Part shown: one piece after another, positions 44,224-53,018 of the stretch
Layout: every line of letters starts with the position of its first letter
How positions within the stretch are numbered: position 1 is the stretch's first letter
Source: Ancylothrix sp. D3o
GTDB taxonomy: Bacteria; Cyanobacteriota; Cyanobacteriia; Cyanobacteriales; Oscillatoriaceae
Reading direction: 5' to 3'
DNA: 64,000 bases
Assembly (NCBI RefSeq): GCF_025370775.1
Contig: NZ_JAMXEX010000001.1
Location: 124,001-188,000, forward strand
The notes under the pieces: model-generated
What the model was told of the DNA's origin: nothing
The model's database searches: none
Seen by the model: only the letters and a program-made list of their open reading frames with translations
Made by a program: the position numbers and the translations under genes

Positions 44224-44910
44224 ATGAAACGCTTTGTCAACTCCGATCCCTACCCCTATCCTTACAACGGCGACTTACGCCCAGAAAACACCGCCATTAT
44301 CGTCATAGATATGCAAACAGACTTTTGTGGAAAAGGCGGATATGTTGATAAAATGGGCTACGATTTAAGCTTAACTCGCGCACCCATTGAACCAATCAAA
44401 AAACTCCTAGAAATAGCCCGGATCAAAAAATATCACATCATCCACACCCGTGAAGGGCACCGGCCAGATTTATCAGACTTACCCGAAAATAAACAATGGA
44501 GATCCCGACAAATTGGCGCCGGAATTGGCGATCTTGGCCCTTGTGGGAAAATATTAGTGCGAGGTGAACCAGGATGGGAAATTATTCCCGAACTCGCTCC
44601 AATTGCCGGTGAAACAATCATCGATAAACCCGGAAAAGGCTCGTTTTACGCCACAGACTTAGACCTAATTCTTAAACGCAAAAACATTCAAAATTTAATC
44701 TTCACCGGCATCACAACAGACGTTTGTGTTCATACCACCATGCGCGACGCCAACGACCGAGGTTATGAATGTTTATTGCTTTCCGACTGCACCGGCGCCA
44801 CCGATTACGGAAACTACTTAGCCGCCCTCAAAATGATTAAAATGCAAGGCGGAGTTTTTGGAGCAGTTGCCGAATCCCAAGCCTTTCTTGACGTAATTAA
44901 AGAGAATTAA
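44224..44910 (+). CDS. biuH: Biuret amidohydrolase (isochorismatase family)
   Basis: 228 residues. Full-length resemblance, from memory, to the rhizobial biuret hydrolase Biu[80 protein letters not shown] and [17 protein letters not shown]. The catalytic triad maps to D29, K135 and C168, all offset by seven from the D36, K142 and C175 that I recall for BiuH. The reaction is biuret to allophanate and ammonia. It sits inside the transporter operon, between the permease and ATPase genes. A closely related ureide is possible. Confidence 0.85.
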   Translation: MKRFVNSDPYPYPYNGDLRPENTAIIVIDMQTDFCGKGGYVDKMGYDLSLTRAPIEPIKKLLEIARIKKYHIIHTREGHRPDLSDLPENKQWRSRQIGAGIGDLGPCGKILVRGEPGWEIIPELAPIAGETIIDKPGKGSFYATDLDLILKRKNIQNLIFTGITTDVCVHTTMRDANDRGYECLLLSDCTGATDYGNYLAALKMIKMQGGVFGAVAESQAFLDVIKEN

Positions 44911-44930
44911 AAACCCAGGAAAAACAAATC

Positions 44931-46496
44931 ATGGAATCAACCCAAACCTTAACACAAAATTCCGCTTTTGTCAACAACAATAATGCCTTAGTTCCCCCAG
45001 AATTAGAAGTTATTGGAATGACAAAAAAATTCGGCACATTCACCGCCTTAGATAACGTTCACCTGCACCTTAAACCTGGAACATTCCACGCCTTACTCGG
45101 TGAAAACGGCGCAGGAAAAAGCACCCTTGTTAAATGTATTATGGGGTTTCATCCAGCCACCACCGGCCAAATTCTCCTCAACAAACAACCCTCCAAAATC
45201 ACAAACCCCCGCAAAGCCCACAAATATGGAATCGGCATGGTTTATCAACATTTTACCTCCGTGCCGGCCATGACCGTTGCCGAAAACTTAATTCTCTCCC
45301 GTCTTCAAACATCTAACCTCATTAACTGGAGAAAAGAAAACGAAAACTTGAAAGAATTCATGGCATTTTCCCCCTTTCAACTGCCCTTAGAAATACCCAT
45401 TTGCCAATTAGCAGCAGGGGAAAAACAAAAACTCGAAATTCTCAAACAACTTTATCTAAACAGCCGCATTTTAATTTTAGATGAACCCACATCAGTCCTC
45501 ACCCCCCAAGAAGCAGACGAAGTATTAGGACTGCTGCGAGAACAAGTAGAAGACGGAAAATTAAGCGTTTTAATGATTAGCCATAAATTCCGCGAAGTTC
45601 GCAACTTTGCTGACGAAATCACAGTATTAAGAAAAGGCAAATTTGTCGGCACCGGCCTAGTCAAAAACCTCGACGTTTCCGACATGGCAAAAATGATGTT
45701 AGGAGAAATCAGGCCGGTGCAAGAAACCGTCAAAATTTCCCCATCAAACCCCGCCCCCATTTTGCAAATCAACAACCTCCACAGCGACAAAGATAACGGA
45801 TTAAAAGCCATTTCTAACATTAACTTAACCGTTCAAAGCGGAGAAATTGTTGGCATCGCCGGCATATCTGGAAACGGACAAAAAGAACTCGTTGAAGTGT
45901 TGGCCGGTCAGCGTCAACCCACCTGCGGCGAACTATTAGTCAACGGCGAAAAATATACCGCCACTCGTGCAGAAATGTTTCGCCACAAAGTTTTTACCCT
46001 ACCCGAAGAACCCCTAAAAAACGCCTGCGTTCCTAACATGAGTGTCGCCGAAAATTTAGCCTTGCGAACCTTTGACCGGCCCCCCCAAGCCCAAAACTTT
46101 TTATTAAACTTACCCAAAATCAGGGAAAGGGCAATCAATTTAATACAAACCTTTGCCATTAAAACCCCCACCCCAGAAACCCCCATCAGCAACCTTTCCG
46201 GCGGTAATATTCAGCGAAGCGTTTTAGCAAGAGAACTTTCTGATCCAAACATCAAACTTCTCATAGCCGCTAACCCTTGTTTTGGTTTAGATTTTGCAGC
46301 CGTCGAGTATATTCATAACCAAATAATCGAAGCCAGAAACCGAGGTGTAGCCGTTTTATTAGTCAGCGAAGACTTAGACGAACTTTTCAAACTTGCTGAT
46401 AAAATTGTCGTGATGAGTGAAGGCAAAATCGTCTGGGAAACCCTGACAAATCAAACAGATATATCTACTCTTGGTCAGCGGATGGCAGGACATTAA
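44931..46496 (+). CDS. ABC transporter ATP-binding protein, double domain
   Basis: 521 residues with two nucleotide-binding domains. The first has Walker A GENGAGKST, signature QLAAGEKQKLEILKQLYL and Walker B ILILDEPTSVLTP. The second has a degenerate Walker A (GISGNGQKEL, lacking Lys), signature NLSGGNIQRSVLARE and Walker B LLIAANPCFGLD. This asymmetry is usual for BMP and sugar importers. It completes the transporter of the upstream binding protein and permeases, although the hydrolase gene separates it from them. Confidence 0.94.
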   Translation: MESTQTLTQNSAFVNNNNALVPPELEVIGMTKKFGTFTALDNVHLHLKPGTFHALLGENGAGKSTLVKCIMGFHPATTGQILLNKQPSKITNPRKAHKYGIGMVYQHFTSVPAMTVAENLILSRLQTSNLINWRKENENLKEFMAFSPFQLPLEIPICQLAAGEKQKLEILKQLYLNSRILILDEPTSVLTPQEADEVLGLLREQVEDGKLSVLMISHKFREVRNFADEITVLRKGKFVGTGLVKNLDVSDMAKMMLGEIRPVQETVKISPSNPAPILQINNLHSDKDNGLKAISNINLTVQSGEIVGIAGISGNGQKELVEVLAGQRQPTCGELLVNGEKYTATRAEMFRHKVFTLPEEPLKNACVPNMSVAENLALRTFDRPPQAQNFLLNLPKIRERAINLIQTFAIKTPTPETPISNLSGGNIQRSVLARELSDPNIKLLIAANPCFGLDFAAVEYIHNQIIEARNRGVAVLLVSEDLDELFKLADKIVVMSEGKIVWETLTNQTDISTLGQRMAGH

Positions 46497-46513
46497 CCAT
46501 CTGCAAAAACCCA

Positions 46514-46535
46514 GTGGGGCAGGCATCTTGCCTGC
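46514..46535. repeat. Dispersed palindromic repeat, copy 2
   Basis: Identical to the 22-base repeat at 23732-23753, again just after a stop codon. Followed by a T run (46536-46539), so it may act as a terminator here. Confidence 0.75.
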
Positions 46536-46676
46536 ATTTTTAGATATCTTCAGTCACTATATTAAAGTTAACTTTTTCACCTATTCCCCCCCAAAAAAAA
46601 CTATAAAACCACTCTTATTAAGATTTATCTTCACCCCTAATTACTACGATTTCAAATTTGCGAAAAGCACACTTAT

Positions 46677-47345
46677 ATGATTTCAATTCCTGCTCAACCC
46701 TACAACTATGAACTCCCCGATCTCCAAAAAGTTGCCCTGGTTATTATCGATATGCAGCGAGATTTTTTAGAAATCGGTGGGTTTGGAGAAAGTCTCGGCA
46801 ATGACGTCAGCCGGTTGCAAACAATTATCCCTACTATCCAACAATTATTAACCAGCTTTCGCGGCAAAAATCTCCCCATTATTCACACCCGCGAAGGACA
46901 CCAACCCGACTTATCAGACTGCCCACCTTCTAAAATAAATCGAGGTAAAACCACCTTAAAAATTGGAGATACAGGCCCAATGGGACGCATTTTAATTTTA
47001 GAAGAACCAGGAAACAACATCATCCCCCAACTGCAACCACTCCCCGGAGAAATAGTCATTTCCAAACCAGGAAAAGGCGCATTTTATAAAACTTTTTTAG
47101 AACACTTATTGCGAGAAAAAAACATCACCCATCTGATCCTCACCGGCGTCACCACAGAAGTTTGTGTCCAAACCACCATGCGCGAAGCCAACGACAGAGG
47201 CTTTGAATGTTTGCTAGTAGAAGACGCCACAGAAAGTTATTTTCCCCAATTTAAACAAGCCACCTTAGAAATGATCACCGCCCAAGGGGGTATCATCGGA
47301 TGGACAGCAACCGCCCAGCAAGTTTTGCAAGCCTTAGAAACTTGA
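46677..47345 (+). CDS. Isochorismatase-family amidase, triuret/biuret hydrolase-like
   Basis: 222 residues. Shares with its neighbour at 44224 the motifs [41 protein letters not shown] and [18 protein letters not shown]. The triad is D25, K130, C163. It differs by lacking the N-terminal YPYNG segment and by [12 protein letters not shown] after the first motif, which suggests a different ureide; triuret is a reasonable guess. It lies 180 bases after the transporter ATPase gene on the same strand. Substrate unproven. Confidence 0.78.
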   Translation: MISIPAQPYNYELPDLQKVALVIIDMQRDFLEIGGFGESLGNDVSRLQTIIPTIQQLLTSFRGKNLPIIHTREGHQPDLSDCPPSKINRGKTTLKIGDTGPMGRILILEEPGNNIIPQLQPLPGEIVISKPGKGAFYKTFLEHLLREKNITHLILTGVTTEVCVQTTMREANDRGFECLLVEDATESYFPQFKQATLEMITAQGGIIGWTATAQQVLQALET

Positions 47346-47415
47346 AAAAAACAACCATCCAGCATCAAGACAACAGCCCCCATCTGCAAGCGCCAAGCCC
47401 TCAATACCGGCCTGA

Positions 47416-47697
47416 TCATTTACCAAGAAAAACTTATCCTCTAGCATACCGTCCCAAGGCATTCTTGGCCGCCTACACATCACGGCCCACCAGAGAGAAA
47501 AATATCTTTTTCAAAAACGCGGTACAATTCACATCGAAGGAAAAATGGAAATGCTGACTTATCTTTGGGCCGGCATCCAAAACCTTTCACTGAGTACAAG
47601 CCTCATTTATCCCCTTTTTAAACTTATCCCAATCGCCAAAAACCGGCTTTCTTTTGACGCGCACCTTGCGATCAAAGGAGAAGGATTTTTTTGCTAA
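47416..47697 (+). pseudogene. Remnant of an adenylate cyclase C-terminus
   Basis: A frame without a start codon reads FTKKNLSSSIPSQGILG, then REKYLFQKRGTIHIEGKMEM and LTYLWAGIQN. It matches the ends of the two cyclases upstream (SHGIPG, HKYLFKERE, KGKGKMVTYLLIGR), with about four residues missing before KYLF. A stop precedes the frame at 47413. The metal-binding and catalytic parts are gone, so it is a decayed third copy. Confidence 0.75.
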
Positions 47698-47862
47698 ATT
47701 TTCCAAAATATAAATATTTCTACTTTTTTATAAGCAATCAAAAATCTCCTTTATAATTAAAACCTAAACTTTCCCCAAATCTACCTTGCAACAAAACCCA
47801 GCACGTCTCGTCCCTCTCGAATTAAAAAACAAAACCAAAAAATTCAAGAGAGCCAAAAACAG

Positions 47863-49395
47863 ATGAACGATAATAAAAAAGCCCCGGTCGTCATTTTAAT
47901 TGTAGATGACACCTTAAACACCATGAGCTATGATTTAACCAAATTAGGCTTTGAAGTGTTGACAGCCAGCGATGGAGAGAGCGCCATAAAAAAAGCCCAA
48001 AAGGCAAACCCAGACATCATTCTTTTAGACATAATGAGGGAACATACAAATGCCTTTAAAACCTGCAAAATACTCAAAGCAAATTGTTTAACAAAAAACA
48101 TTCCTGTCATTTTTATAAGTGCCTTTTGCGAAGTCGTAGATAAAGTTCAAGCCTTTAAAATAGGGGCTGTTGACTATATAACAAAACCGATTCAACCAGA
48201 AGAACTTTTAGCCCGGATCAACAACCACTTAAACCTCAGTAAGCTCCACAAAAACCTAGAAGATAAAAACCAAAAACTTCAACTAGAAACGGTGAAAAAA
48301 CAAAAAATCGAAGCCACCCTCCGAAACCAAATCGTCCGCGAACGAATCTTAGGCTCAATGCGAGAGCGAATCAGACAATCTTTAAACCTCCAAGAAATTT
48401 TAAAAACCACCGTCGAAGAAGTCCGCAAATTTTTACAAACAGACCGCGTACTTATTTATCAATTCCAAGAAGATTGGAGTGGCATAGTAGTCGTAGAATC
48501 TGTTAGCAAAAAAACATTTTCTATCCTTAATAAACAAATCACAGACCCCTGTTTCGGCGAAAACTATATAAAGCCCTACCGCCAAGGCAAAATCCACAGC
48601 ACCAAAGATATCTATAAATCAAATTTACAACCATGCTACATCGAATTTTTAGAACAATTTCAAGTTCGCTCAAACCTAGTAGTACCTATCCTTCAAACAG
48701 ATAGTTTATGGGGACTCTTAATCGCCCACCACTGCACAGAACCGCGAACCTGGCAAAACTTAGATATAGACCTACTCAAACAATTTTCCTCACAAATTGC
48801 CATCGCCATTCAACAAGCCCAACTTTACGAACAACTCAAAGCAGCCAACCAAGAACTCCATCGTTTAGCCAGCCTAGACGGGCTAACATTATTAGCAAAC
48901 CGGCGAAAATTTGACCAAATTCTCAGCCAAGAATGGCGACGAATGGCAAGAGAAAATCAACCGATATCCTTAATTTTATGTGACGTCGATTGTTTTAAAC
49001 TCTACAACGACACCTACGGACATCAAGCCGGTGACGACTGTTTGCGACAAGTTGCACGCGCCATGAGTAGCACCATCAGCCGGCCCGGAGATTTAGCCGC
49101 TCGCTACGGCGGAGAAGAATTTGCCATAATTTTACCCAACACCGACCAAACCACAGCCCTCAAAACCGCTGAAAACATCCGTCTCGCCATAAAAAACCAA
49201 GCCATCCCTCACAGCAAATCTCTGATCAGCAAAATAGTCTCCCTAAGTTTAGGTACAAGCACCCTCATTCCCCGGCTTGACACCAGCCCAGACAAACTGA
49301 TCACCCTCGCAGACAAAGCCCTTTATCAAGCAAAACAGCAAGGACGAGATCGCGTAGTAGCCGGCATGATAGAAGAACTCAGCAGACAAGAATAG
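47863..49395 (+). CDS. REC - cyanobacteriochrome-type GAF - GGDEF protein
   Basis: 510 residues. Receiver domain (about 8-125) with D15/D16, phosphoacceptor D56 and K108. A coiled linker leads to a GAF domain (about 160-320) with a DXCF motif (D228-P-C230-F), a second Cys at the canonical bilin position (C258-Y259), and FQVRSNLVVPI and LWGLLIAHHC, all typical of cyanobacteriochromes. The usual His after the canonical Cys is Tyr. The GGDEF domain (about 335-500) has GGEEF (416-420) and an I-site RPGD (407-410). It should make c-di-GMP under light and phosphorylation control; both inputs are inferred. Confidence 0.9.
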   Translation: MNDNKKAPVVILIVDDTLNTMSYDLTKLGFEVLTASDGESAIKKAQKANPDIILLDIMREHTNAFKTCKILKANCLTKNIPVIFISAFCEVVDKVQAFKIGAVDYITKPIQPEELLARINNHLNLSKLHKNLEDKNQKLQLETVKKQKIEATLRNQIVRERILGSMRERIRQSLNLQEILKTTVEEVRKFLQTDRVLIYQFQEDWSGIVVVESVSKKTFSILNKQITDPCFGENYIKPYRQGKIHSTKDIYKSNLQPCYIEFLEQFQVRSNLVVPILQTDSLWGLLIAHHCTEPRTWQNLDIDLLKQFSSQIAIAIQQAQLYEQLKAANQELHRLASLDGLTLLANRRKFDQILSQEWRRMARENQPISLILCDVDCFKLYNDTYGHQAGDDCLRQVARAMSSTISRPGDLAARYGGEEFAIILPNTDQTTALKTAENIRLAIKNQAIPHSKSLISKIVSLSLGTSTLIPRLDTSPDKLITLADKALYQAKQQGRDRVVAGMIEELSRQE

Positions 49396-49498
49396 ACTTT
49401 ATCTAAACCAGTCCCACCGCAACTGATCGAACGCCCCTACCCTTCTTGTCCAACTGTGCTACCATCTGGGAAAAATATTCCCCCCTATTAAAAATCTA

Positions 49499-49996
49499 AT
49501 GGGCAAGGTTCTAGTCCTGAACGCCTCCTACGAGCCGCTCAACATCACCAGTTGGCGGCGAGCGGTCGTTTTGTTGCTCAAAGGAAAAGCCGAACAAGTC
49601 GAGCATAACGGCAAATACCTCTCTGCCGAATTTCCCCTGCCGACAGTGATCAGGCTACGCTACTACGTTCGTGTCCCTTACAAAGAAATTCCCCTAACCC
49701 GCCGGAACATCTTGCACCGAGACGGCCACACTTGTCAATATTGCGGATACACCGGCGACGACCTGACCCTCGATCACGTCCATCCCCGTTCAAGAGGTGG
49801 CCCTGATACCTGGGAAAACATTGTTACCGCCTGCGTGCGCTGCAATGTCAAAAAAGGCAACCGTACCCCCAAAGAAGCGAATATGCCTCTCGATAACCCA
49901 CCCCGCCAACCGTATAGCGGTCTGTACTTTGAGGTGAGCAAACACCTAAAAAACGGACACAATGACGAATGGCAAAAATACGTCATCGGTTCCTAG
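49499..49996 (+). CDS. HNH endonuclease, cyanobacterial type
   Basis: 165 residues. The HNH domain is C-terminal (about 75-135): CQYCGYTGDDLTLDHVHPRSRGG then WENIVTACVRCNVKKGN, with two CxxC zinc pairs and the catalytic His in DHV. The N-terminal part (LVLNASYEPLNITSWRRAV) is the conserved extension of stand-alone cyanobacterial HNH proteins. Biological role unknown. Followed by a terminator hairpin. Confidence 0.92.
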   Translation: MGKVLVLNASYEPLNITSWRRAVVLLLKGKAEQVEHNGKYLSAEFPLPTVIRLRYYVRVPYKEIPLTRRNILHRDGHTCQYCGYTGDDLTLDHVHPRSRGGPDTWENIVTACVRCNVKKGNRTPKEANMPLDNPPRQPYSGLYFEVSKHLKNGHNDEWQKYVIGS

Positions 49997-49997
49997 T

Positions 49998-50030
49998 CCC
50001 CGGTCGTTGAAAAAACGCTGGGGGCTTTTT
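49998..50030 (+). terminator. Terminator of the HNH gene
   Basis: CCCC (49998-50001) with an inner CGTT/AACG stem pairs with GGGG (50020-50023), then CTTTTT. It begins two bases after the stop codon. Confidence 0.7.
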
Positions 50031-50063
50031 GCTATAACCCATACTTTTACTTTTTTTGGAGGT

Positions 50064-50092
50064 GTCTGCCGACTTACCCGTATTCGGCAGAC
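50064..50092. repeat. Perfect 9-bp inverted repeat
   Basis: GTCTGCCGA (50064-50072) and TCGGCAGAC (50084-50092) with an 11-base loop. A T run follows at 50112-50118. Possibly a second terminator or a small RNA end. Confidence 0.55.
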
Positions 50093-50237
50093 CCACATTT
50101 CCGTAGGCGCTTTTTTTTGTCAAGATCAAGAATAGGAATTTGAGATAGTTTTTAAATAAACTATAAAATTTCAAATCTAAGATCACAAATCAATCAAAGT
50201 CATCTACAAATCTCCTTAAATACGGTTTTCTTCAGCC

Positions 50238-51551
50238 ATGCCATCTTCTCATTCACTCTCAACAGCCAACCAAGCCACAATGGCATCTACAACAAAACGT
50301 CCCACTGAGCATAACAACTCTGCCGCCTCCGAACCCGAAACGGCAGAAGACGCTGACCCACTAGCACCCACCGTTCTTGAAACTGCTATCATCGTCAAAA
50401 CACCGTCTACTAATAGCATCCTGCCCGTAGCCCAGTCGCTCGACAGCAAACTGGAAGCTCTGCGGCAAACCCTCCACCGGCACCGAGGGGAACGTCAGCT
50501 TATCATCCTCCAAGACTTCCCCGACCCTGATGCCCTTTCCGGCGCCTGGGCCTATAAACTCATTGCCCAGCAATACGGCATTGTCTGCGATATCGTGTAT
50601 GCGGGAGCGCTGTCTCACCAAGAAAACATCGCCCTTGTTAAACTCACCGGCCTCCCTGTCACCCGCTTGGCGGTGGAAACTGCCAAAAGAAAAGATTTAT
50701 CCATTTATCAAGGCTGCGTACTGATCGATAACCAAGGCACTACCAGCACCCTCACCCCCCTCATCCAGGCTGCCAAGCTACCAATCACGATGATCATTGA
50801 TCATCACACCCAACAAGGCAACACTGAGGCCGAGTTTATTGATATCCGCCCCCATATTCGCGCTACTGCTACTATTCTCAGCCAATACCTGCAAGCCGGC
50901 CTGCTCAAGTTTGACAATCAAATTAATGATCATGTCAAATGTGCTACTGCTCTGATGCACGGTTTACGCTCTGATACTGATGCTTTGCGCCAAGCTCAAG
51001 AAGAGGATTTTTTAGCGGCTGCTTTTTTGAGCCGGTTTTATGATAGCCAATTACTAAGCGCTGTTTTGCAAGCTTCTCGCTCTAAGCGGGTTATGGATGT
51101 GATTGAGCGAGCTTTGCATAACCGAATGATACAAAATAATTTTTCTATTGCCGGTGTTGGTTATCTCCGATATGAAGACCGCGATGCCATCCCCCAAGCG
51201 GCTGATTTTCTGCTAACTGAAGAAAATGTCCATACTGCTGTTGTTTATGGCATTGTCCATGATGAGGATCAAGAATTGGAAGTTGTCACCGGCAGTCTCC
51301 GCACTGATAAGCTTACTTTAGATCCTGATGAGTTTATCAAAGAGGCTTTTGGACAAGATGCTCATGGCCGGTTTTTTGGCGGTGGTAGAAGTCAAGCCGG
51401 TGGTTTTGAAATTCCTATGGGTTTTCTTTCTGGTTGTAATGAAAATAAGGAGTATGCTCGTCTGAAATGGGAGGTTTTTGATATGCAAATTAAACAAAAG
51501 CTTCTTGAGTTGGTTAATCCTGATACGAGTTATCCTCATCATTCAGATTAG
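50238..51551 (+). CDS. DHH-family phosphoesterase, NrnA-like
   Basis: 437 residues. A disordered N-terminus of about 70 residues precedes the DHH domain: LQDFPDPDALSGAWAY (first metal motif) and IIDHHTQQGN (the DHH motif). The DHHA1 domain ends with FFGGGRSQAGGFEIPMGF, the substrate-binding GGGx element. Relatives degrade short oligoribonucleotides or dephosphorylate pAp. The extended Ser/Thr-rich N-terminus is not typical of NrnA and may be over-called; an internal Met at residue 15 is an alternative start. Monocistronic. Confidence 0.88.
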   Translation: MPSSHSLSTANQATMASTTKRPTEHNNSAASEPETAEDADPLAPTVLETAIIVKTPSTNSILPVAQSLDSKLEALRQTLHRHRGERQLIILQDFPDPDALSGAWAYKLIAQQYGIVCDIVYAGALSHQENIALVKLTGLPVTRLAVETAKRKDLSIYQGCVLIDNQGTTSTLTPLIQAAKLPITMIIDHHTQQGNTEAEFIDIRPHIRATATILSQYLQAGLLKFDNQINDHVKCATALMHGLRSDTDALRQAQEEDFLAAAFLSRFYDSQLLSAVLQASRSKRVMDVIERALHNRMIQNNFSIAGVGYLRYEDRDAIPQAADFLLTEENVHTAVVYGIVHDEDQELEVVTGSLRTDKLTLDPDEFIKEAFGQDAHGRFFGGGRSQAGGFEIPMGFLSGCNENKEYARLKWEVFDMQIKQKLLELVNPDTSYPHHSD

Positions 51552-51580
51552 AATCTTGCTTGCTAGGGGAGGTTTTTATT

Positions 51581-51690
51581 TAACCGCAGATAAACGCAGA
51601 TAAACGCAGATGGGTTAATTGTTTGTAGTCTGGGTTAAATAAACTTTTTCTACCCAATTTTATCTCATCCGCGTTTATCTGCTGTTAATA
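51581..51690. repeat. Dispersed repeat ACCGCAGAT(A/T)AACGCAGAT, copy 1 with inverted half
   Basis: 51581-51620 contains three CGCAGAT units separated by a short AAC spacer, then GGGTTAATT. An inverted copy (CGCGTTTATCTGC, 51668-51680) follows, so the region could fold into a long hairpin. A direct copy lies at 55676-55715. Confidence 0.75.
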
Positions 51691-51849
51691 TATTATTCAA
51701 GTTCTTTTTTGATTGGTTCGGTAATGGTAATTACGCTAAAAACTGGGCTTTTTCTTAGTTTTTTAGTGGCGGTGTTATCTTTCGTGCCCTCGCTTTGAAA
51801 AAAAGCCTATAGATCACAATAGTAAGTTAAGTATTACCAACCCTGAGCT

Positions 51850-52344
51850 ATGAAACTTTATCTGATCCGTCATGGCATTGCTGCTGATCCCGTAGAATAC
51901 GAAAAAGACGAAGACCGGCCTTTAACTGAGGACGGTAAGCGCAAAACCCAAAAAATCGCTAAACGCTTGCGAGAGTTGGATTTGCAGTTTGATTTAATCT
52001 TGACTTCCCCGCTGGTACGGGCAAAGCAAACGGCAGAATTGCTGAAAAATGCCGGTTTATCTTCTAAACTAGAGGAATCGATTTTTTTGGCGACCAATGG
52101 AGATATTCAAGGCTGGTTTGATTGGCTTTTGAAGTGGCAGGCTGCCGGTGGTGATTCTCTGGCTCTGGTTGGTCATCAGCCAAATCTGGCTAATTGGGCG
52201 GAGTTGTTGGTGTGGGGAGAGGTAAAAGAAAAGCTGGTTCTTAAAAAGGCTGGCATTATTGGCTTAATTTTGCCTCAAGATGGTCTGCCGTTGGGCCGGT
52301 GTGAGATGTTTTGGCTGACTGCTCCTAAGTTTCTCATCGGCTAG
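51850..52344 (+). CDS. sixA: Phosphohistidine phosphatase SixA
   Basis: 164 residues, a short histidine-phosphatase-fold enzyme. The catalytic His is in LIRHGIA at the N-terminus; conserved Arg in LVRAKQTAE and the second His in LVGHQPNL. SixA removes phosphate from histidine in phosphotransfer proteins; the target here is unknown. The DHH gene upstream is on the same strand 300 bases away, with a repeat between, so it is probably its own unit. Confidence 0.9.
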   Translation: MKLYLIRHGIAADPVEYEKDEDRPLTEDGKRKTQKIAKRLRELDLQFDLILTSPLVRAKQTAELLKNAGLSSKLEESIFLATNGDIQGWFDWLLKWQAAGGDSLALVGHQPNLANWAELLVWGEVKEKLVLKKAGIIGLILPQDGLPLGRCEMFWLTAPKFLIG

Positions 52345-52360
52345 GTCTGTTGTTTTTTCT

Positions 52361-52887
52361 GAGATGTGATAAATCTTAGGGGGCCGGTTTCTACAATTGC
52401 CGCTTTTATCGCATGATAGTTCTTCCTTATCAGGTTTAGCATATCATGTCCGGGGCGGAGTTGTCAAGCAAAATCTCTCTTCTTAAAGCCGGTTTTTTTA
52501 ATAAACTTGGTTTCTGAGATGTGATAAATCTTAGGGGGCCGGTTTCTACAATTGCCGCTTTTATCGCATGATAGTTCTTCCTTATCAGGTTTAGCATATC
52601 ATGTCCGGGGCGGAGTTGTCAAGCAAAATCTCTCTTCTTAAAGCCGGTTTTTTTAATAAACTTGGTTTCTGAGATGTGATAAATCTTAGGGGGCCGGTTT
52701 CTACAATTCCAGCTTTGATTAGATGATAGTTCTTCCTTATCAGGTTTAGCATATCATGTCCGGGGCGGTGTTGTCAAGCAAAATCTCTCTTCTTAAAGCC
52801 GGTTTTTTTAATAAACTTGGTTGCTGAGATGTGATAAATCTTAGGGGGCCGGTTTCTACAATTACAGCTTTGATTAGATGATAGTTA
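52361..52887. repeat. 155-bp tandem repeats upstream of citrate synthase
   Basis: Units begin at 52361, 52516, 52671 and 52826, exactly 155 bp apart: three full copies and a partial fourth of about 62 bp. Copies 1 and 2 are almost identical; copies 3 and 4 share TTTGATTAGATGATAG in place of TTTTATCGCATGATAG. Each unit contains ATATCATG and a TTGTCA-like box. The array occupies most of the gap between sixA and gltA. Confidence 0.93.
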
Positions 52888-53018
52888 TTTCTGAGCAATT
52901 TTACGAAAACATATCTGGTGGACGGCTGATCTTGTAAAAAGATTGTTTTGAAACAGAAATCAGGTCTTCGGTTTCTGGTAACTTAACCTGTATATTAGAT
53001 ACACGCAAAGGGTAAGCC

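Noticed and set aside
52361-52887. 155-bp repeats as a CRISPR or transposon array
   Set aside because: Units are contiguous with no spacers, and no transposase or terminal repeats were seen.
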